This document shows, one piece after another, positions 45,335 to 56,184 of a stretch of 64,000 nucleotides of DNA. The notes beneath the pieces are model-generated. The model saw nothing but the letters and a program-made list of their open reading frames with translations, was not told the DNA's origin and ran no database searches. The stretch comes from Budorcas taxicolor. Its lineage: Eukaryota; Chordata; Mammalia; Artiodactyla; Bovidae. The position numbers and the translations under genes were made by a program. The stretch covers positions 74,775,085 through 74,839,084 of the forward strand of contig NC_068925.1 in assembly GCF_023091745.1 (NCBI RefSeq), given 5' to 3'. Every line of letters starts with the position of its first letter. Position 1 is the first letter of the stretch.

Positions 45335-45480
45335 CCCTGAGGTCTGGGAGTTAGAAGACCAGGATTCCAGCCCCACATTTGCTCTCAAGGATCTGTGTGG
45401 CCCTGGACAAATCACTTCACATCTCTGGATCTTAGTTTTCTCATATGTCAAGTGATGGAGGTAGAAAGACAAACTCCTCA
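45335..45480 (-). repeat. MIR SINE, minus strand
   Basis: 'gttagaagaccaggattccagccccac', 'gtgtggccctggacaaatcacttcacatctctgg', 'tagttttctcatatgtcaag'. Confidence 0.8.
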
Positions 45481-46025
45481 GGTTCCCTTCAGCGGCAACA
45501 GTCTTAGATGACTATTAATGTAAAACTTAACTCCTCAAAAGGTTGAAGATAGACTTTGGAAAGAATCCAAATCAGGTTTCTGAGGGACAGGAGGAAGGTT
45601 ATGACCCTAGAACGCACCAGAGCCAGACAAAGTTCAAGGGATCGGATTCCATGGTTTTTTATTTACAATTCTTGGGAATCCCAGTGAGCTTGAAGAATGC
45701 CAGGCTGCTAAGTTGTTTTGGTGGAACACAGTGTCGGGGTCCGAAGATGGCGCCCTGGAGGTGGGTGGTGGGATGGTGAGCTGGTGAGGTAGCAAATAGA
45801 AGGCTTTGCAATTCCATCCTTAGGTTTAGATATTGAGCAGTGAGTCTTTGGGTTTCACTCAAACTTACCTACCTCAGAAATGTAGATACGGGAAGACTGT
45901 GTGTGAGTCAGGGATGAGATTTTAACAAGACTCGCTCTTTAGTTGGGGTCAGACCAAAGACAGGAGGAAGGAGGAAGGAGGTGATGGATTTCTCTTTCAT
46001 AACTGAGTGGTTTCCAGCACACCAT
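45481..46025. other. Unassigned sequence
   Basis: No repeat recognised. It would be the 3' side of the minus-strand frame at 46033-46248; no poly(A) tract that would mark a processed pseudogene is visible. Confidence 0.4.
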
Positions 46026-46029
46026 TTAG

Positions 46030-46248
46030 TCACGCTGAATCTCTGGGCTTGATGTCCTTCTTAGGGCTAATCCGATTCTGTTCCTTGAGCATATCCAAGT
46101 CTTCAAGGAGGGCGGCTTGAGCCAGAGCCAGAGACAGTGCATGGATATTGACCTTTCTTTTGACACGTGACCTTGAACTTGGCTCAGGACCACTAGAACT
46201 GGAGCTTGGCATTTCTTCTGTTGCCTGTAACCTACAGAGCTCTTGGAC
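46030..46248 (-). CDS. Protein-like open frame, possible terminal exon or retrocopy fragment
   Basis: A minus-strand frame stays open for 72 codons from 46248 to a stop at 46032-46030, with an in-frame Met at 46212-46210 that would give 60 residues. The translation is unusually protein-like: a Ser/Pro-rich start (PSSSSSGPEPSSRSR), a basic patch (VKRK), then a leucine/alanine-rich amphipathic helix-like segment (LSLALAQAALLEDLDMLKEQN) and a charged tail (SPKKDIKPRDSA). No family is recognised. Just upstream, minus-strand 'gttacag' (about 46233-46227) is a weak acceptor-like sequence. No poly(A) tail follows. It may be the last exon of a minus-strand gene, a pseudogene piece or chance. Confidence 0.22.
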   Translation of the reverse strand, partial: VQELCRLQATEEMPSSSSSGPEPSSRSRVKRKVNIHALSLALAQAALLEDLDMLKEQNRISPKKDIKPRDSA

Positions 46249-46530
46249 TTACCCAACAACCTGAGAAATTAGGAAAACCCTGTGGAAATGGAGAGGCAGA
46301 CTTGAATTGGTCTAGACTAGGCTGGATTGGTCGTGGTTTTGCTGGGACTCTGATTCCAAGCCAGCCATGCCCTCCCTTGCTTTCTTACAGAGGTATTCAT
46401 GCTGTGGCTCTATAGATGCTGCGTGTAGCACCCACAGTCCTTCTGACCCCATGAACCGGCATCCCTGACTAATTTCTCTCCCCCTGTCTTATTCTACCCT
46501 TCCGATATGCTGCTGAATGGCCTCCATCAT

Positions 46531-46547
46531 GGTTTTTTTTTTTTTTT
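46531..46547 (+). repeat. T homopolymer
   Basis: An uninterrupted run of T of about 16 bases directly before L2-like sequence. No source element identified. Confidence 0.75.
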
Positions 46548-46559
46548 CCTCCAGCTGCT

Positions 46560-46765
46560 CCAACCCATGGTGATCTCTTTGGCAGCAACCTGCTGTGGCC
46601 GTTACATTCTGCACCCTTCCATCCGGCTTTCAATTCCATGTTGCTTTGTATTGTTGTCTGGGTGTTTCACGATGTTCTTTTACCTCTTCACAAGCTCTCC
46701 AGATTGCAGGATTCTTGGAGCCAGGGACCATGTCTTCTTGAATCACCCCCTGACCCAAGCTCGGT
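46560..46765 (+). repeat. L2 LINE 3' region
   Basis: 'ttgtattgttgtctgggtgtttcacg', 'agattgcaggattcttggagccagggaccatgtcttct'. Matches the L2 3' UTR. The 141-codon frame crossing it (46507-46932) is therefore doubtful. Confidence 0.55.
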
Positions 46766-47315
46766 GGCCTCAGAGTGTCACAGATTTCTGTAGGAGACTA
46801 TCCCCCCTGCCTCCACGCACTTCCCCCAGCTCCCGCTTTGCTCCTGCCCATGACAAACTTTCCTTTTCAGCTGTGGCCTGCTGCTGCCCTAGCATGCCTG
46901 CTGCAAATCAGCTTGAAGTAAGCTGTCTGTAAGTGCCCTGGTGAGTCAACTGGGCCCCTCCTTGGAGACAAGGAATTCTGAGGTCTTGCAGGCACTTGCC
47001 TGCCCATCTGTGGAACGATTCCGCAGCCAACCCCCATCTTGCCTCTGGGAACACTCCTTACTTTTACCTTGCTCCAGTAAGCTGCTTCCCTCTTCAGCTG
47101 ACTGCCCTGACTTGTCAGGTATGGATGGCAGGGCAACTCCAAAGAGCCAGCCCTTGGTGGGGAGAGATGGGACTCTTTGCTTTGAGAGCCAGAACACTGT
47201 GGGATTCTGCTGGGTTTACTTTGGTAAACCCAGGAGAAAGAAGAGAAACCACTGAGTCATGGCTTTTTAAAAAAAAGTTTTCCTCCAAAGGGAGCCAGAG
47301 TAGGGTGGGGAAGAA
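46766..47315. other. Unassigned sequence
   Basis: No repeat recognised; overlapping frames up to 141 codons (46996-47421) run into a MIR and are not supported. Confidence 0.35.
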
Positions 47316-47319
47316 GGGA

Positions 47320-47425
47320 CCAGGGCTCCGATTTGGCTTGGGCCAGCGATTTGCTGTGTCATCTTGTGTGAGTCACTTATTGTCTCTCATTCTCAAACTC
47401 CTGTTCTGTAAAGTGAGGTAGGCAG
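47320..47425 (-). repeat. MIR SINE, minus strand
   Basis: 'gatttgctgtgtcatcttgtgtgagtcacttattgtctctcattctcaa', 'tctgtaaagtgagg'. Confidence 0.7.
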
Positions 47426-47654
47426 AGTAAAGCAGTAGATTTCGAATTTATAAAACAAAGCAGCACTTTTATCACGTGAAATCTTGCGAAGAATTTCACT
47501 TTCTATAACAAAGAAGCAGAGTCATTCTGATTGACGCTGGGGTGCAGAGGGGTTCTTTGTTTCCTTCTGGTCTTTCAAATCATCCCCCCAAAATACATCA
47601 TCTGAACTTCCCAGGAACCCAGTTTGAAGAGCACTGAGAAGGATGCGCTCAATG

Positions 47655-47818
47655 GTCCTTCTCGGTGTGACCATCTTGCCCCTCACAATGTAGCTCTTGG
47701 GCTGGCAATAGCACCTGGGAGCTTATTAGGAAGGCAGTGTTTCAAGTCTTCTTCAAGACCTACTGAATCAGAACTCACATCCTCAGATTCTCAAGACCCT
47801 CAGATTTGAGAAGCACTG
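47655..47818 (+). repeat. MER5A-type DNA transposon
   Basis: 'gcacctgggagcttattagg', 'gacctactgaatcagaactc', 'cagatttgagaagcactgg'. The second MER5A copy in the window. Confidence 0.75.
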
Positions 47819-48234
47819 GTCTGTACACACAGCTAGGGGGTCACAAGCACCAAGTGGGTATCGTGTCTTTCATCATCTTACGTGGGGCTGGTCAGTGGGT
47901 TGAAAGCATGCGTCACATCTCTGTCTTGAGACTCCTATGTTTCAGTGCGTTAGAGGTCCCCACCCAGGGGAAATGTGAAACAGTGTGGCTAGTCCTTGGC
48001 TTAGGGAGGAGGACCTAGAAGGGATACCAGTTGGTCCTGCAGGATCCAAGTTTGGAAATGCTGGAGACACAGCATCTCAAAGAGGGATTTGTGTTTCTAG
48101 TGCGGACGTGCTCACTGCTGATGGCTTAGGAGAATGGCTCCACTAGACCATGTGCTTTCCATTTTGTTTCTTTTCTTGCCCCGTCATGCAGGTCTCCTGA
48201 CCCCTTCAGCACCTGGGGGTATGACAGCTGGGCT

Positions 48235-48345
48235 TGGACCTAGAAAACCCATATTTTAGTCCTAGCTCTGGCCTTTTCTAGTGTTGCTTGAGTTTCTCTG
48301 CCTCTCTGGGCCTATCCGTAACACAGCACGGTAACCCAGCAGAAC
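48235..48345 (-). repeat. MIR SINE, minus strand
   Basis: 'attttagtcctagctctggcc', 'gttgcttgagtttctctgcctctctgggcctatc'. Confidence 0.65.
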
Positions 48346-50010
48346 TGTGAGCTGAAACTGAAGTTCTGGTCAATCATAAAGTGCTGAAAGCGCAGGAATA
48401 TTTTTGTATCAATTCTGAGCTATAAAGACACCCAGAGTTTAGCTTCAACTGACTCAGAAGCCACAAACATCCATATGAATCTTGCAGCTGGTATCTTGTG
48501 TCAGACTAAGCTTTTCCTTGAAATCCAGGTTTCCTCATGGTTAGCCCTGTTGGTGGTTCTTAGATATCCTTCATCAGAGTTGATAAAGCAATACTTGATT
48601 TTCTTTTAAATAGTAATGTGGGATATTAGAAGGAGGAAAATAAATCTGAAACTATTCTAAAATGAAAAAATTAAAAGTTTACTAAAAATCCAAAAATAAA
48701 AGAAAAAAGAGAAAAAAAACAGGTCTTACTCTCTTAAAACCTCTCTTGTCCTTAGAAAAGGCCAAGAGCCCCTTCCTGGTGTGTTTTCTTGATTTGGTGA
48801 GAAAATTGGGATGAGATGTATCTTGAGTCAACCTTGAAAATGAACTTGCTATTTTTTTTTCTTTTATCAGTTAATGTTTTAAAGGCCACTTCTGTAAAAA
48901 TAAGCAAACAAAAACAAACTCTTTCTGGTAATTTAAAAACCTGTTTGTGCTGTTAGGGGGATATTTCAAGAAATCTGTGTGTTTCTGGTGCTTTCCATGT
49001 TGACAGAAGAATTTGAATGTCATTTAATAAGACCTTTAGGATTTTCTTCTGATTTCTCATTTCCTCACTCTTTTTTGAAAATCTAAAATCTTCCTCAGCC
49101 AAGAATAAACAGACTTTAGCCCCGAAGGGGTGGGCTTGGTTTGACATTTAAGCTTGGAATGGAGGGAGGCTCCTAACTTGGCAGGCAGCCTGTGCCCCGC
49201 CCTGGCTCCGGTCAGGCACTGAGGTGCCCCGCCCTCTCCCTTCTCCATGCTCAGCTTGGCCCCTGCCATGTCACCCCACCCCACCCCACCTACTAACGGC
49301 CTTCTTTTCAAGGCACCTCCAGAGGTTCTATGCCTTTAAAATGCTCCCTTGGGGACCTCGGAGCTAGAATTGGGGAGAAACTCTGCTTATTGTGGTGCCA
49401 TCACAAGGATGGAGATGAATCCAGGACAGATTGGGAAGATCTCAAAGCTCTTGAGATAAAACCAAGTTAACTTCCCCTGAAAAATATTTTCAAAAACCTT
49501 TGAATGGGCTGGTAAATTCCCACCCTGTGAATCCATTCTTGGGAAGCTGGGTTTGGTGGTGCTATTCAGCTGAGCCCAGGGGGCTTTGCTTGTCCAGTCT
49601 TCTTTACCTGGATCTTATGTCATTTGAAAGGTCATGCCATCATTGGCTGGGCCTGGCAGAGTGGAAAGGGAGGTTTTGTCCAGCTGTATCTGCCCAAGAA
49701 TCAAGGATCAGTTTGCCTGTTGTGGAAAGATGCTTGAGTCTCTTGGCCAACCAAGGCTGCCTTCAGTGACTTATGGGATTTTCCACTAGTTCAGCATCTT
49801 TCTTTGAAATCTAGGCTAGTGATCAATTCCCAAAGCCTCATGATATTTCTATTTGAATCTTCTCTTTAGAGGCTGGGAAGATACACATATTTTCTCCATC
49901 CTTTCCTTTTTCCCTACTTCACAAACTGCTTTAAGGCATGCCTCCCTTATTTTGTGTCTTTAGCCCAGATCTTTGTCCTAAACATAAGACCTGTTAGCCC
50001 AACTTTCTCT
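48346..50010. other. Unassigned sequence with A-rich tract
   Basis: An A-rich low-complexity stretch lies at 48650-48720. No repeat family or exon is recognised in the rest. Confidence 0.35.
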
Positions 50011-50011
50011 T

Positions 50012-50290
50012 GAGCATCTGCAATTTAAAGTCAATATGTCAAAATTGAATTCATCGTATTCCACCCCCTCCAAACTTGTTCCCTCAAACACTCCTGTGTT
50101 CCTTTTCTCTATAAACAGCATCACCTTTCACCCAGTTGCTCATGTAAGAAATTTAGGAGTCACCCCTGATTCTTCTCTTCCCCCTTACTCTTTAGGTCAT
50201 CAGAACCTGTCAATTTCATCACCTTAATAGGTCTTAAATCCAACCTTCTTTGTCCATTCTCATTGTTACCACACTGATGCAGACAACAGG
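50012..50290 (+). repeat. L2 LINE ORF2 3' fragment
   Basis: A 63-codon frame (50036-50227) still follows the L2 ORF2 C-terminal part, with a serine/proline segment followed by 'VRNLGVTPDSSL', the family's 'NLGVxxDSSL' block. DNA matches continue to about 50290. Diverged and without a complete frame. Confidence 0.8.
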
Positions 50291-51980
50291 TGTGAATCAC
50301 CTGGATTGGAATCAAAAGAAGTTTCCCCCCACCCCCTGCCCCCACCCAGTTCCAAGCACAGAGACTGGCATAGTAGATGTGGAGGAAATGTTGGCTAAAT
50401 CACGAATCAGAGAACGGAAGGAAAGACACATGAGCTATTACCAACTACTGTCTCCTGAAAAAGCCAGGCTAAACACAAGAGGGAGATGAGGGACTTCAAA
50501 TATTAAGACCTCGGATGAGACGTTCCATAACATCCCTCTGCTGCAAGACTCATCGCCAGTAACTTCCTTATCTAAGCTGGATCCCATCTGCCACAGTATG
50601 AACCTGTTTTCACTGGCTCTGTCCTTAAGGAAGAATAACTCATCCCATTTCTTTTGTACGAGGCTGAAGCAGCTATGGGGATTATACAGCCTTTGTCCAA
50701 AGCCTGGTTCCAATCCAGGCTGGAGACCTGAATCCATTTGCTGGGAGGAGAGCTGCTCCAGGGCTGGCTTTCTATTAACAGAAAAACAAAACTAAATTTG
50801 AGGTTTGGGCTCAACTTCCGATGTCTTTATGGTAGCCGTGTGTGTCTCAGCTGTTCACACACTCTGTCCCTCCATTCTTTTCTGGGCAGGTTCCCCAATC
50901 CTTCGCAGTCTTTTCCTTTTCCCCAAATCTGGGAAGAAAGGAGATAGCAATACAGTAAGAGAAGCCGAGAGTCTCAAAGCCCCACCCTTGTGAAGTGAAT
51001 ACTCTTCTCTCTTTGTTTCCACACCAGAACGTGATCTGACATGTTTTGCTGATGCTAGATCCTAGAACCGTGGGGAAGGGAAAGGAAGCCTTGACGTAAT
51101 GCATTGTTTGACCGTCCCGATTTTTTTACCCACTACCAAGGGAAAAAGAAAAAAAAGGTGTCTTCAGTTTCATAACTATCTCTCTCTGTCTGGACTAGCT
51201 TAGAAGCCTTGGAAGGTGCCAGATATTTCTGTAGGAATGTGGCCTTCTGTTTGGAGAGGAAAACTCTGCACATATTGGCTGCAGAGACCCCTCATTGCAC
51301 TGGAGTAGTTGTGTCAATTCTGCTGAAGGGAAGCCAGCTGGCCAAGGCTCTGGCCCTCCTTGGGTGGTGAGGCTGACTGTGCCAGTGGTGGTGATGATGG
51401 GGGGTGCAGGATGGGGCTGGTGTGTGTTGGGGGCGAGGGTGGGTACAGGAAGGCATCGTAAAGGGGAAGGATAAAAAGTAAGCCTTCTTGGAAGGCACAA
51501 TGTTGATAGGCGAAATTATTTGCTCTGAGACAAGTTCTGAGCAGGGAGGTAATTCTCTGGGATTGGGAGAAACTCTTTTGATCTGCAGGAGAATTTTCAG
51601 GTACAGTAGAGAGTAAAAAGCTTTTTAGGCTTTCACTCCCTTAAAACAAAGGAAAATGACATATAGATTTAGCAGCTTTCTTAGCTCTATTGTGATACTC
51701 TGGTAAGAACTTGTCATCATTTCTGTTCATCTAGGCTGTTCCTCCAATTGACTTAAAGTGATTCATTGTGTACTAGTTTTTCTGAATGTCCAGATTTGTA
51801 ATTAGTTACTCCCGGTAATTAAAAAAAAATTGGATAAATATTACGTGTCTGCTGAAATTGAACAGACTGTTTCTATTTCATCTTGAAAACAACTTCCAAT
51901 GGTGTAATGTGTTATTGACTAAAACTTAACATAAAGTTACTGATGATTTGAGAGTTTCAAATGTCTCTGTCTGCAAAGAA
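50291..51980. other. Unassigned, largely repeat-free sequence
   Basis: 51600-51960 is AT-rich and non-repetitive with several taatt cores, similar in character to 12180-12480. Frames up to 101 codons overlap on both strands without support. Confidence 0.35.
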
Positions 51981-51984
51981 TTAT

Positions 51985-52240
51985 AGACTCAGAAATTCAC
52001 AGCTGAAAGAGGCTTTAAAGATATCTTTCAGTGAGTCTCAACCAGGGCACTTGGAAATGTATTTGGTTGCTTTGGAATGTCACGACGGCTATGACTGTGG
52101 CACATAATTAAATTTAGTGTTCTGAAATTACGGATGCTAAGCATTCCATGTGCTTACCTGCTATATGGTGTGACGTTCCACAGAGTTGAGAATTTCCTTG
52201 TTCAAAATGGCAGGAATGCTTCTGCTTAAAACACTGAGTC
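51985..52240 (+). repeat. Possible old DNA-transposon remnant
   Basis: 'gagtctcaaccagggcac' and 'acggatgctaagcattccatgtgc' resemble an old hAT-type element. Weak evidence. Confidence 0.3.
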
Positions 52241-52499
52241 CAGCTCATGATTTAAGTCATAATGTTACTAAGGTCTGATATCCTCCAAGTCAATAAAATG
52301 ACAATGAACGGGGCTGATTTACAGATCTAGCTTGGATTTGATCCAGTTCCCTTTATTCCCTGCTGCCAGCTTGAACAATAGTTGTACCACTAATGTGAAA
52401 AGATCTTCTCCATTATATAATAAGAGAACCAATCAAAGCCTGGTTTAAGTTTTAGTATTTGGATACCTAATTTTTCCTCTCCTATCCACTGGGGCCCAC

Positions 52500-53420
52500 A
52501 AACCTTATTTTCCTAACCAACAAATGGGCTTAAAAGTGCAAAAATGATGAAAATTAGTTTCCAGGAATGGATGAGCTATTGAGAAATGGATTGAACTTGA
52601 GAAAACTGTAATGTTAGTAGATGAATGAGATGCGATGGAAGCCCAGTGGGAGTTTAAGTACTGTCTTCATCAAGAATAGGAAAGTCAAAGAAGAGATGTT
52701 AAAATATGAGTTAAGAGTGGGTGGGGAAAGAGTGACACGCAGTCACTCAAAACCATATCACAGGTTCCAAGTCCAGGTGGTTTCACCCTCATGTATTAAA
52801 GACATTTGCAGATGAAATCTCAAATTTTAGCAATCATAAAGAATGGGAGAGTCCCCAGAATACTAGAAATAGAAAATACTAGAAATAGAAAAATATTCTT
52901 CTAATTTTCGAAAAGAGAGGAAAAGTAGTTTTAGAACCTAACTCCAACGAAACTTGACATTACATCTAATAAAACTCTTCAACAGTACATTAAACTCATA
53001 CTTTATGCATACTTAGAAGAAAATGAGGTGATTTCTGGCAGCGAATATGGATACTACTACCATAAAATGGGGCTTCCCTGTGGCTCAGATGGTAAAGAAT
53101 CTGCCTGCAATGTGGGAGACCTGTGTTCTATTCCCGGGTTGGGAAGATCCCCTGGAGGAGGGTATGGCAACCCACACCAGTATTTTTGCCGGAAGAAACC
53201 CCATGGACAGAGGAGCCTGTCCACAAAGAGCCAGACATTGCTGAGCCACTAAGCACGGCACCGCAAACTGAACCAGTTTGGGCAACTACTTTGACAAACC
53301 TGTGAAGTTCCAGGACGTCTTGATTTCTACAACATTTGACAGAATCTTCCATGCTCTCCTGGTGGATAAGACTACCGTAGGTTTATTAAGAAGTATTGTA
53401 GTTAGGTGAATTTCTAGTTG
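52500..53420 (+). mobile_element. CR1/L3-type LINE reverse-transcriptase fossil, split by Bov-tA
   Basis: DNA order matches the RT region of CR1/L3 LINEs: 'acatttgcagatgaaatctc', a 'gaatgggagagtcccc' block, 'cttctaattttcgaaaagag', 'gaaaatgaggtgatttctggcagc', then, after the SINE, 'gaaccagtttgggcaac' and a segment encoding T-F-D-R-I-F-H-A-L-L-V-D-K. The last is the degenerate palm motif A region. Many stops. Confidence 0.6.
53069..53263 (+). mobile_element. Bov-tA SINE inserted in CR1/L3
   Basis: 'ggggcttccctgtggctcag' to 'ctgagccactaagcac', with an internal deletion near 'gagcctgtccacaaagag'. Sits inside the CR1/L3 fossil. Confidence 0.93.
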
Positions 53421-53930
53421 GTTCAGTTTGTGTATTAATATTTAAAGAATGTTAACAAATAATAATATGGAAGGAAAGTCAGCGATTTACCTTTGCCTTA
53501 ACCATGTCATGTTCAATCCATACATCAATACTTTGAAGGAACACAGTAATAAGTATGATTTCAAATTTCTTTGTATGATATAGAGTCATATGGGGTAACA
53601 TTAAAGTGACCCCAGTAGCCTGGGAGTCCGAACCAAATTTGAGGAGATGAGATTTACCAAATACAAATGTTGATCTGTTGTATTGAAACAAAAAATCAAC
53701 TGCATAGCCGCAGAATTAAGGGCTTGCTTTTGTAGATTTTAACATCAAAAGGAAGAGGGCTTTCTAGGTGAAGGGCTTTTTATTGGACAAGAAACAGGAG
53801 ATAAAACATCAGTGGGATGTGGTTTCCATAAAAATTATTGTTATCTGAAATACTCCAGACAAGCACATTAATTTGATGAGAGCCTTGGAGAATGTCTCTT
53901 GTGAAGGGATGATTGAAATGACAAAGCCCT
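53421..53930. other. Unassigned AT-rich sequence
   Basis: No repeat recognised; could be further CR1/L3 too diverged to see. Confidence 0.4.
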
Positions 53931-53940
53931 TATAATAACT

Positions 53941-54165
53941 GGACTTCCCTGGTGACTCAGATGCCAAAGACTCTATCTGCAATGCAGGAGACCTGAGTTC
54001 AATCCCTGGGTCAGGAAGATCCCCCTGGAGAAGGGGATGGCTACCCACTCCAGTTTTCTCGCCTAGAGAATTTCATGGACAGAGGAGCCTGGAGGGTACA
54101 GTCCATGAGATCACAAAGAGTCAGACATGACTGAATAACGACTAACACTTTTTTTGGGGGGGGGG
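53941..54165 (+). mobile_element. Bov-tA SINE
   Basis: 'ggacttccctggtgactcag' to 'cgactaacacttttttt', ending in a G10 run. Probable duplications TAATAACT (53933-53940) and TAATAATT (54166-54173). Confidence 0.92.
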
Positions 54166-54282
54166 TAATAATTGGGTTAAAGAAGAGGTGACCAAAACGT
54201 CAAGGTTGTCTTCCAATATTTAAGGTTTCCTTGTGGGTAAAGGGGAGAGGGTTCACCTTATAAGAACTTAACTAGAATGTAA

Positions 54283-54499
54283 GTGAAGTGAAGCGAAGTC
54301 GCTCAGTCGTGTCTGACTCTTTGCGACCCCACGGACTGTAGCCCACCAGGCTCCTCCGTCCCTGGGATTCTCCAGGCAGGAATACTGGAGTGGGTTGCCA
54401 TTTCCTTCTCCAGGAGATCTTCCCGACCCAGGGATTGAACCTGGGTCTCCCGTATTGCAGGCAGAGTCTTTACCATCTGAGCCACCAGGGAAGTCCCTG
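54283..54499 (-). mobile_element. Bov-tA SINE, minus strand
   Basis: Full reversed Bov-tA, 'gtgaagtgaagcgaagtcgc' to 'ccaccagggaagtccctg'. Duplications at 54271-54282 and 54500-54511 match at 11 of 12. Confidence 0.95.
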
Positions 54500-54589
54500 A
54501 CTAAAATGTAAACTGATGGGCAAAAGTTACAAGAAAACTGTTTAACTTGAGTTTAAGGAAACCCTTACTGGTAGTTGAGAAGAAATGGG

Positions 54590-55072
54590 CTTCCAACCCA
54601 TGTTCATAGCAGCATTATTTACAAATTCAAAGAGTGGAAGCAACTGAATTGTCCGTTGATGGTTGAATAGATAAACAAATGGAGTATATACACCCGATGA
54701 AATATTACTCAGTCTTCAAAAAGAAGGAAATCCTGATGCACACTAAAGCATGGATAAACCTTGAAGACATCATGCAAAGTGAAATAAGCCAGACACAAAC
54801 AGGCAAATAGGGTAAGATTTTGCTTTTATGAGGTATATAGAGTAGTCAAATTCATAGAAACAGAAAGTAGAAGGGTGGTTGCCAGGAGCTGAGAGAACGG
54901 AGGATTGGGAGTTGTTTAGTGGGTATAATATTAATAGAATTTCAGTTTGGGAAGGCGAAAAACTTCTAGAGATGGGTAGTGGTGACGGGTACAAAACAAT
55001 GTGAATGTGCTTAGTGCCAGAGGACTGTGCACTTAAAAACAGTTAAGTGTGAATGTTATGTTTTGTATATCT
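54590..55072 (+). mobile_element. L1 LINE 3' end (old L1M-type), interrupted by BovB
   Basis: 'aacccatgttcatagcagcattatttac', 'gaaataagccagacac', 'gtagtcaaattcatagaaacagaaagtag', 'gtgcacttaaaaac' follow the ORF2 end and 3' UTR of L1MA/L1MB elements. The 3' terminus and A tail appear to resume at 55630-55660, beyond BovB. Confidence 0.85.
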
Positions 55073-55632
55073 TCAGTTCAGTTCAGTTCAGTCGCTCAGT
55101 CGTGTCCGACTCTTTGCGACCCCACGCAAAGGCACGCCAGGCCTCTCTGTCCATCACCATCTCCCGGAGTTCACTCAGACTCACGTCCATCGAGTCCGTG
55201 ATGCCATCCAGCCATCACATCCTCGGTCGTTCCCTTCTCCTCCTGCCCTCAATTCTTCCCAGCATCAGAATATTTTCCAATGAGTCAACTCTTTGCATGA
55301 GGTGGCCAAAGTATTGGAGCTTCAGCTTTAGCATCATTCCTTCCAAAGAAACCCCAGGGCTGATCTCCTTCAGAATGGACTGGTTGGATCTCCTTGCAGT
55401 CCAAGGGACTCTCAAGAGTCTTCTCCAACACCACAGTTCAAAAGCATCAATTCTTTGGCACTCAGCCTTCTTCACAGTCCAACTCTCACATCCATACATG
55501 ACTACTGGAAAAACCATAGCCTTGACTAGACGGACCTTAGTCGGCAAAGTAATATCTCTCCTTTTGAATATGCTATCTAGGTTGATCATAACTTTTCTTC
55601 CAAGGAGTAAGCATCTTTTAATTTCATGGCTG
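55073..55632 (-). mobile_element. BovB LINE 3' fragment, minus strand, nearly intact C-terminal frame
   Basis: On the minus strand a frame of 156 codons (55685-55215) covers the post-RT region, including 'GCESWTVKKAE' and the Trp/Arg-rich 'WCWRRLLRVPW' block. It ends at a premature TGA, where other copies have AGA, about 45 codons before the normal end. The 251-codon plus-strand frame (55027-55782), the longest in the window, is only the antisense of BovB and L1. The terminus shows TTCAGTTCAGTTCAG. Confidence 0.95.
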
Positions 55633-55639
55633 CAGTTAC

Positions 55640-55662
55640 CATGGTTAAAAAAAAAACAAAAA
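55640..55662 (+). repeat. A-rich tail, probably of the L1 at 54590-55072
   Basis: 'ttaccatggtta' (55635-55646) plus A10, C and A6 follow the BovB 5' break. They fit the L1 3' terminus and A tail on the plus strand. Confidence 0.5.
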
Positions 55663-55679
55663 ACAAACCAAATTAAGAG

Positions 55680-56174
55680 CTCCATTGCCTACAGAAGCAA
55701 CCCTAAAAGAACAAAGAATGAAAGGGCTCTCGTAAGAGGTACAGAGCTTCCCATAACTCTAGGTAGCCAAGCAGGGGGCTAGACAATTTCATGTCACATA
55801 TTCTAGAGGGAATTTCATGGTTCTAGGGGATCAATGCCAATGATTTCAGAGCTTCTGTAACTCTCCATGACACAGATTGGGTCAGATTGCATACCGTCTT
55901 AATACTGAAGGACACGCATGAGTACTCACATGTAATACATCATACAAACATAAGACCATGTTTTATAACAAATATCCTTTTCAATATATACTGTCGAGTG
56001 AATGTTTTAAAAATGAATACCCGTTTAGCCCACATCCGGTTTCAACACTGGAACATTGCCAGGATCTTATGTGCCAGGTACCCTTTCCCAATCACATCCC
56101 TTCTGTCCTCCCTAAGATGACTTCTCTCCAGATTTTTGTGATGACTTATTCCTTACCTTTCTAAAAATAGCTTT
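55680..56174. other. Unassigned sequence
   Basis: No repeat or exon recognised. Confidence 0.4.
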
Positions 56175-56184
56175 ATTACCTACT

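Noticed and set aside
46507..46932. 141-codon plus-strand ORF
   Set aside because: Crosses a T-run and an L2 3' end; no domain and no start context.
55027..55782. 251-codon plus-strand ORF, the longest in the window
   Set aside because: It is antisense to BovB (55073-55632) and runs through L1 tail sequence; the true coding sense of that DNA is the minus strand.
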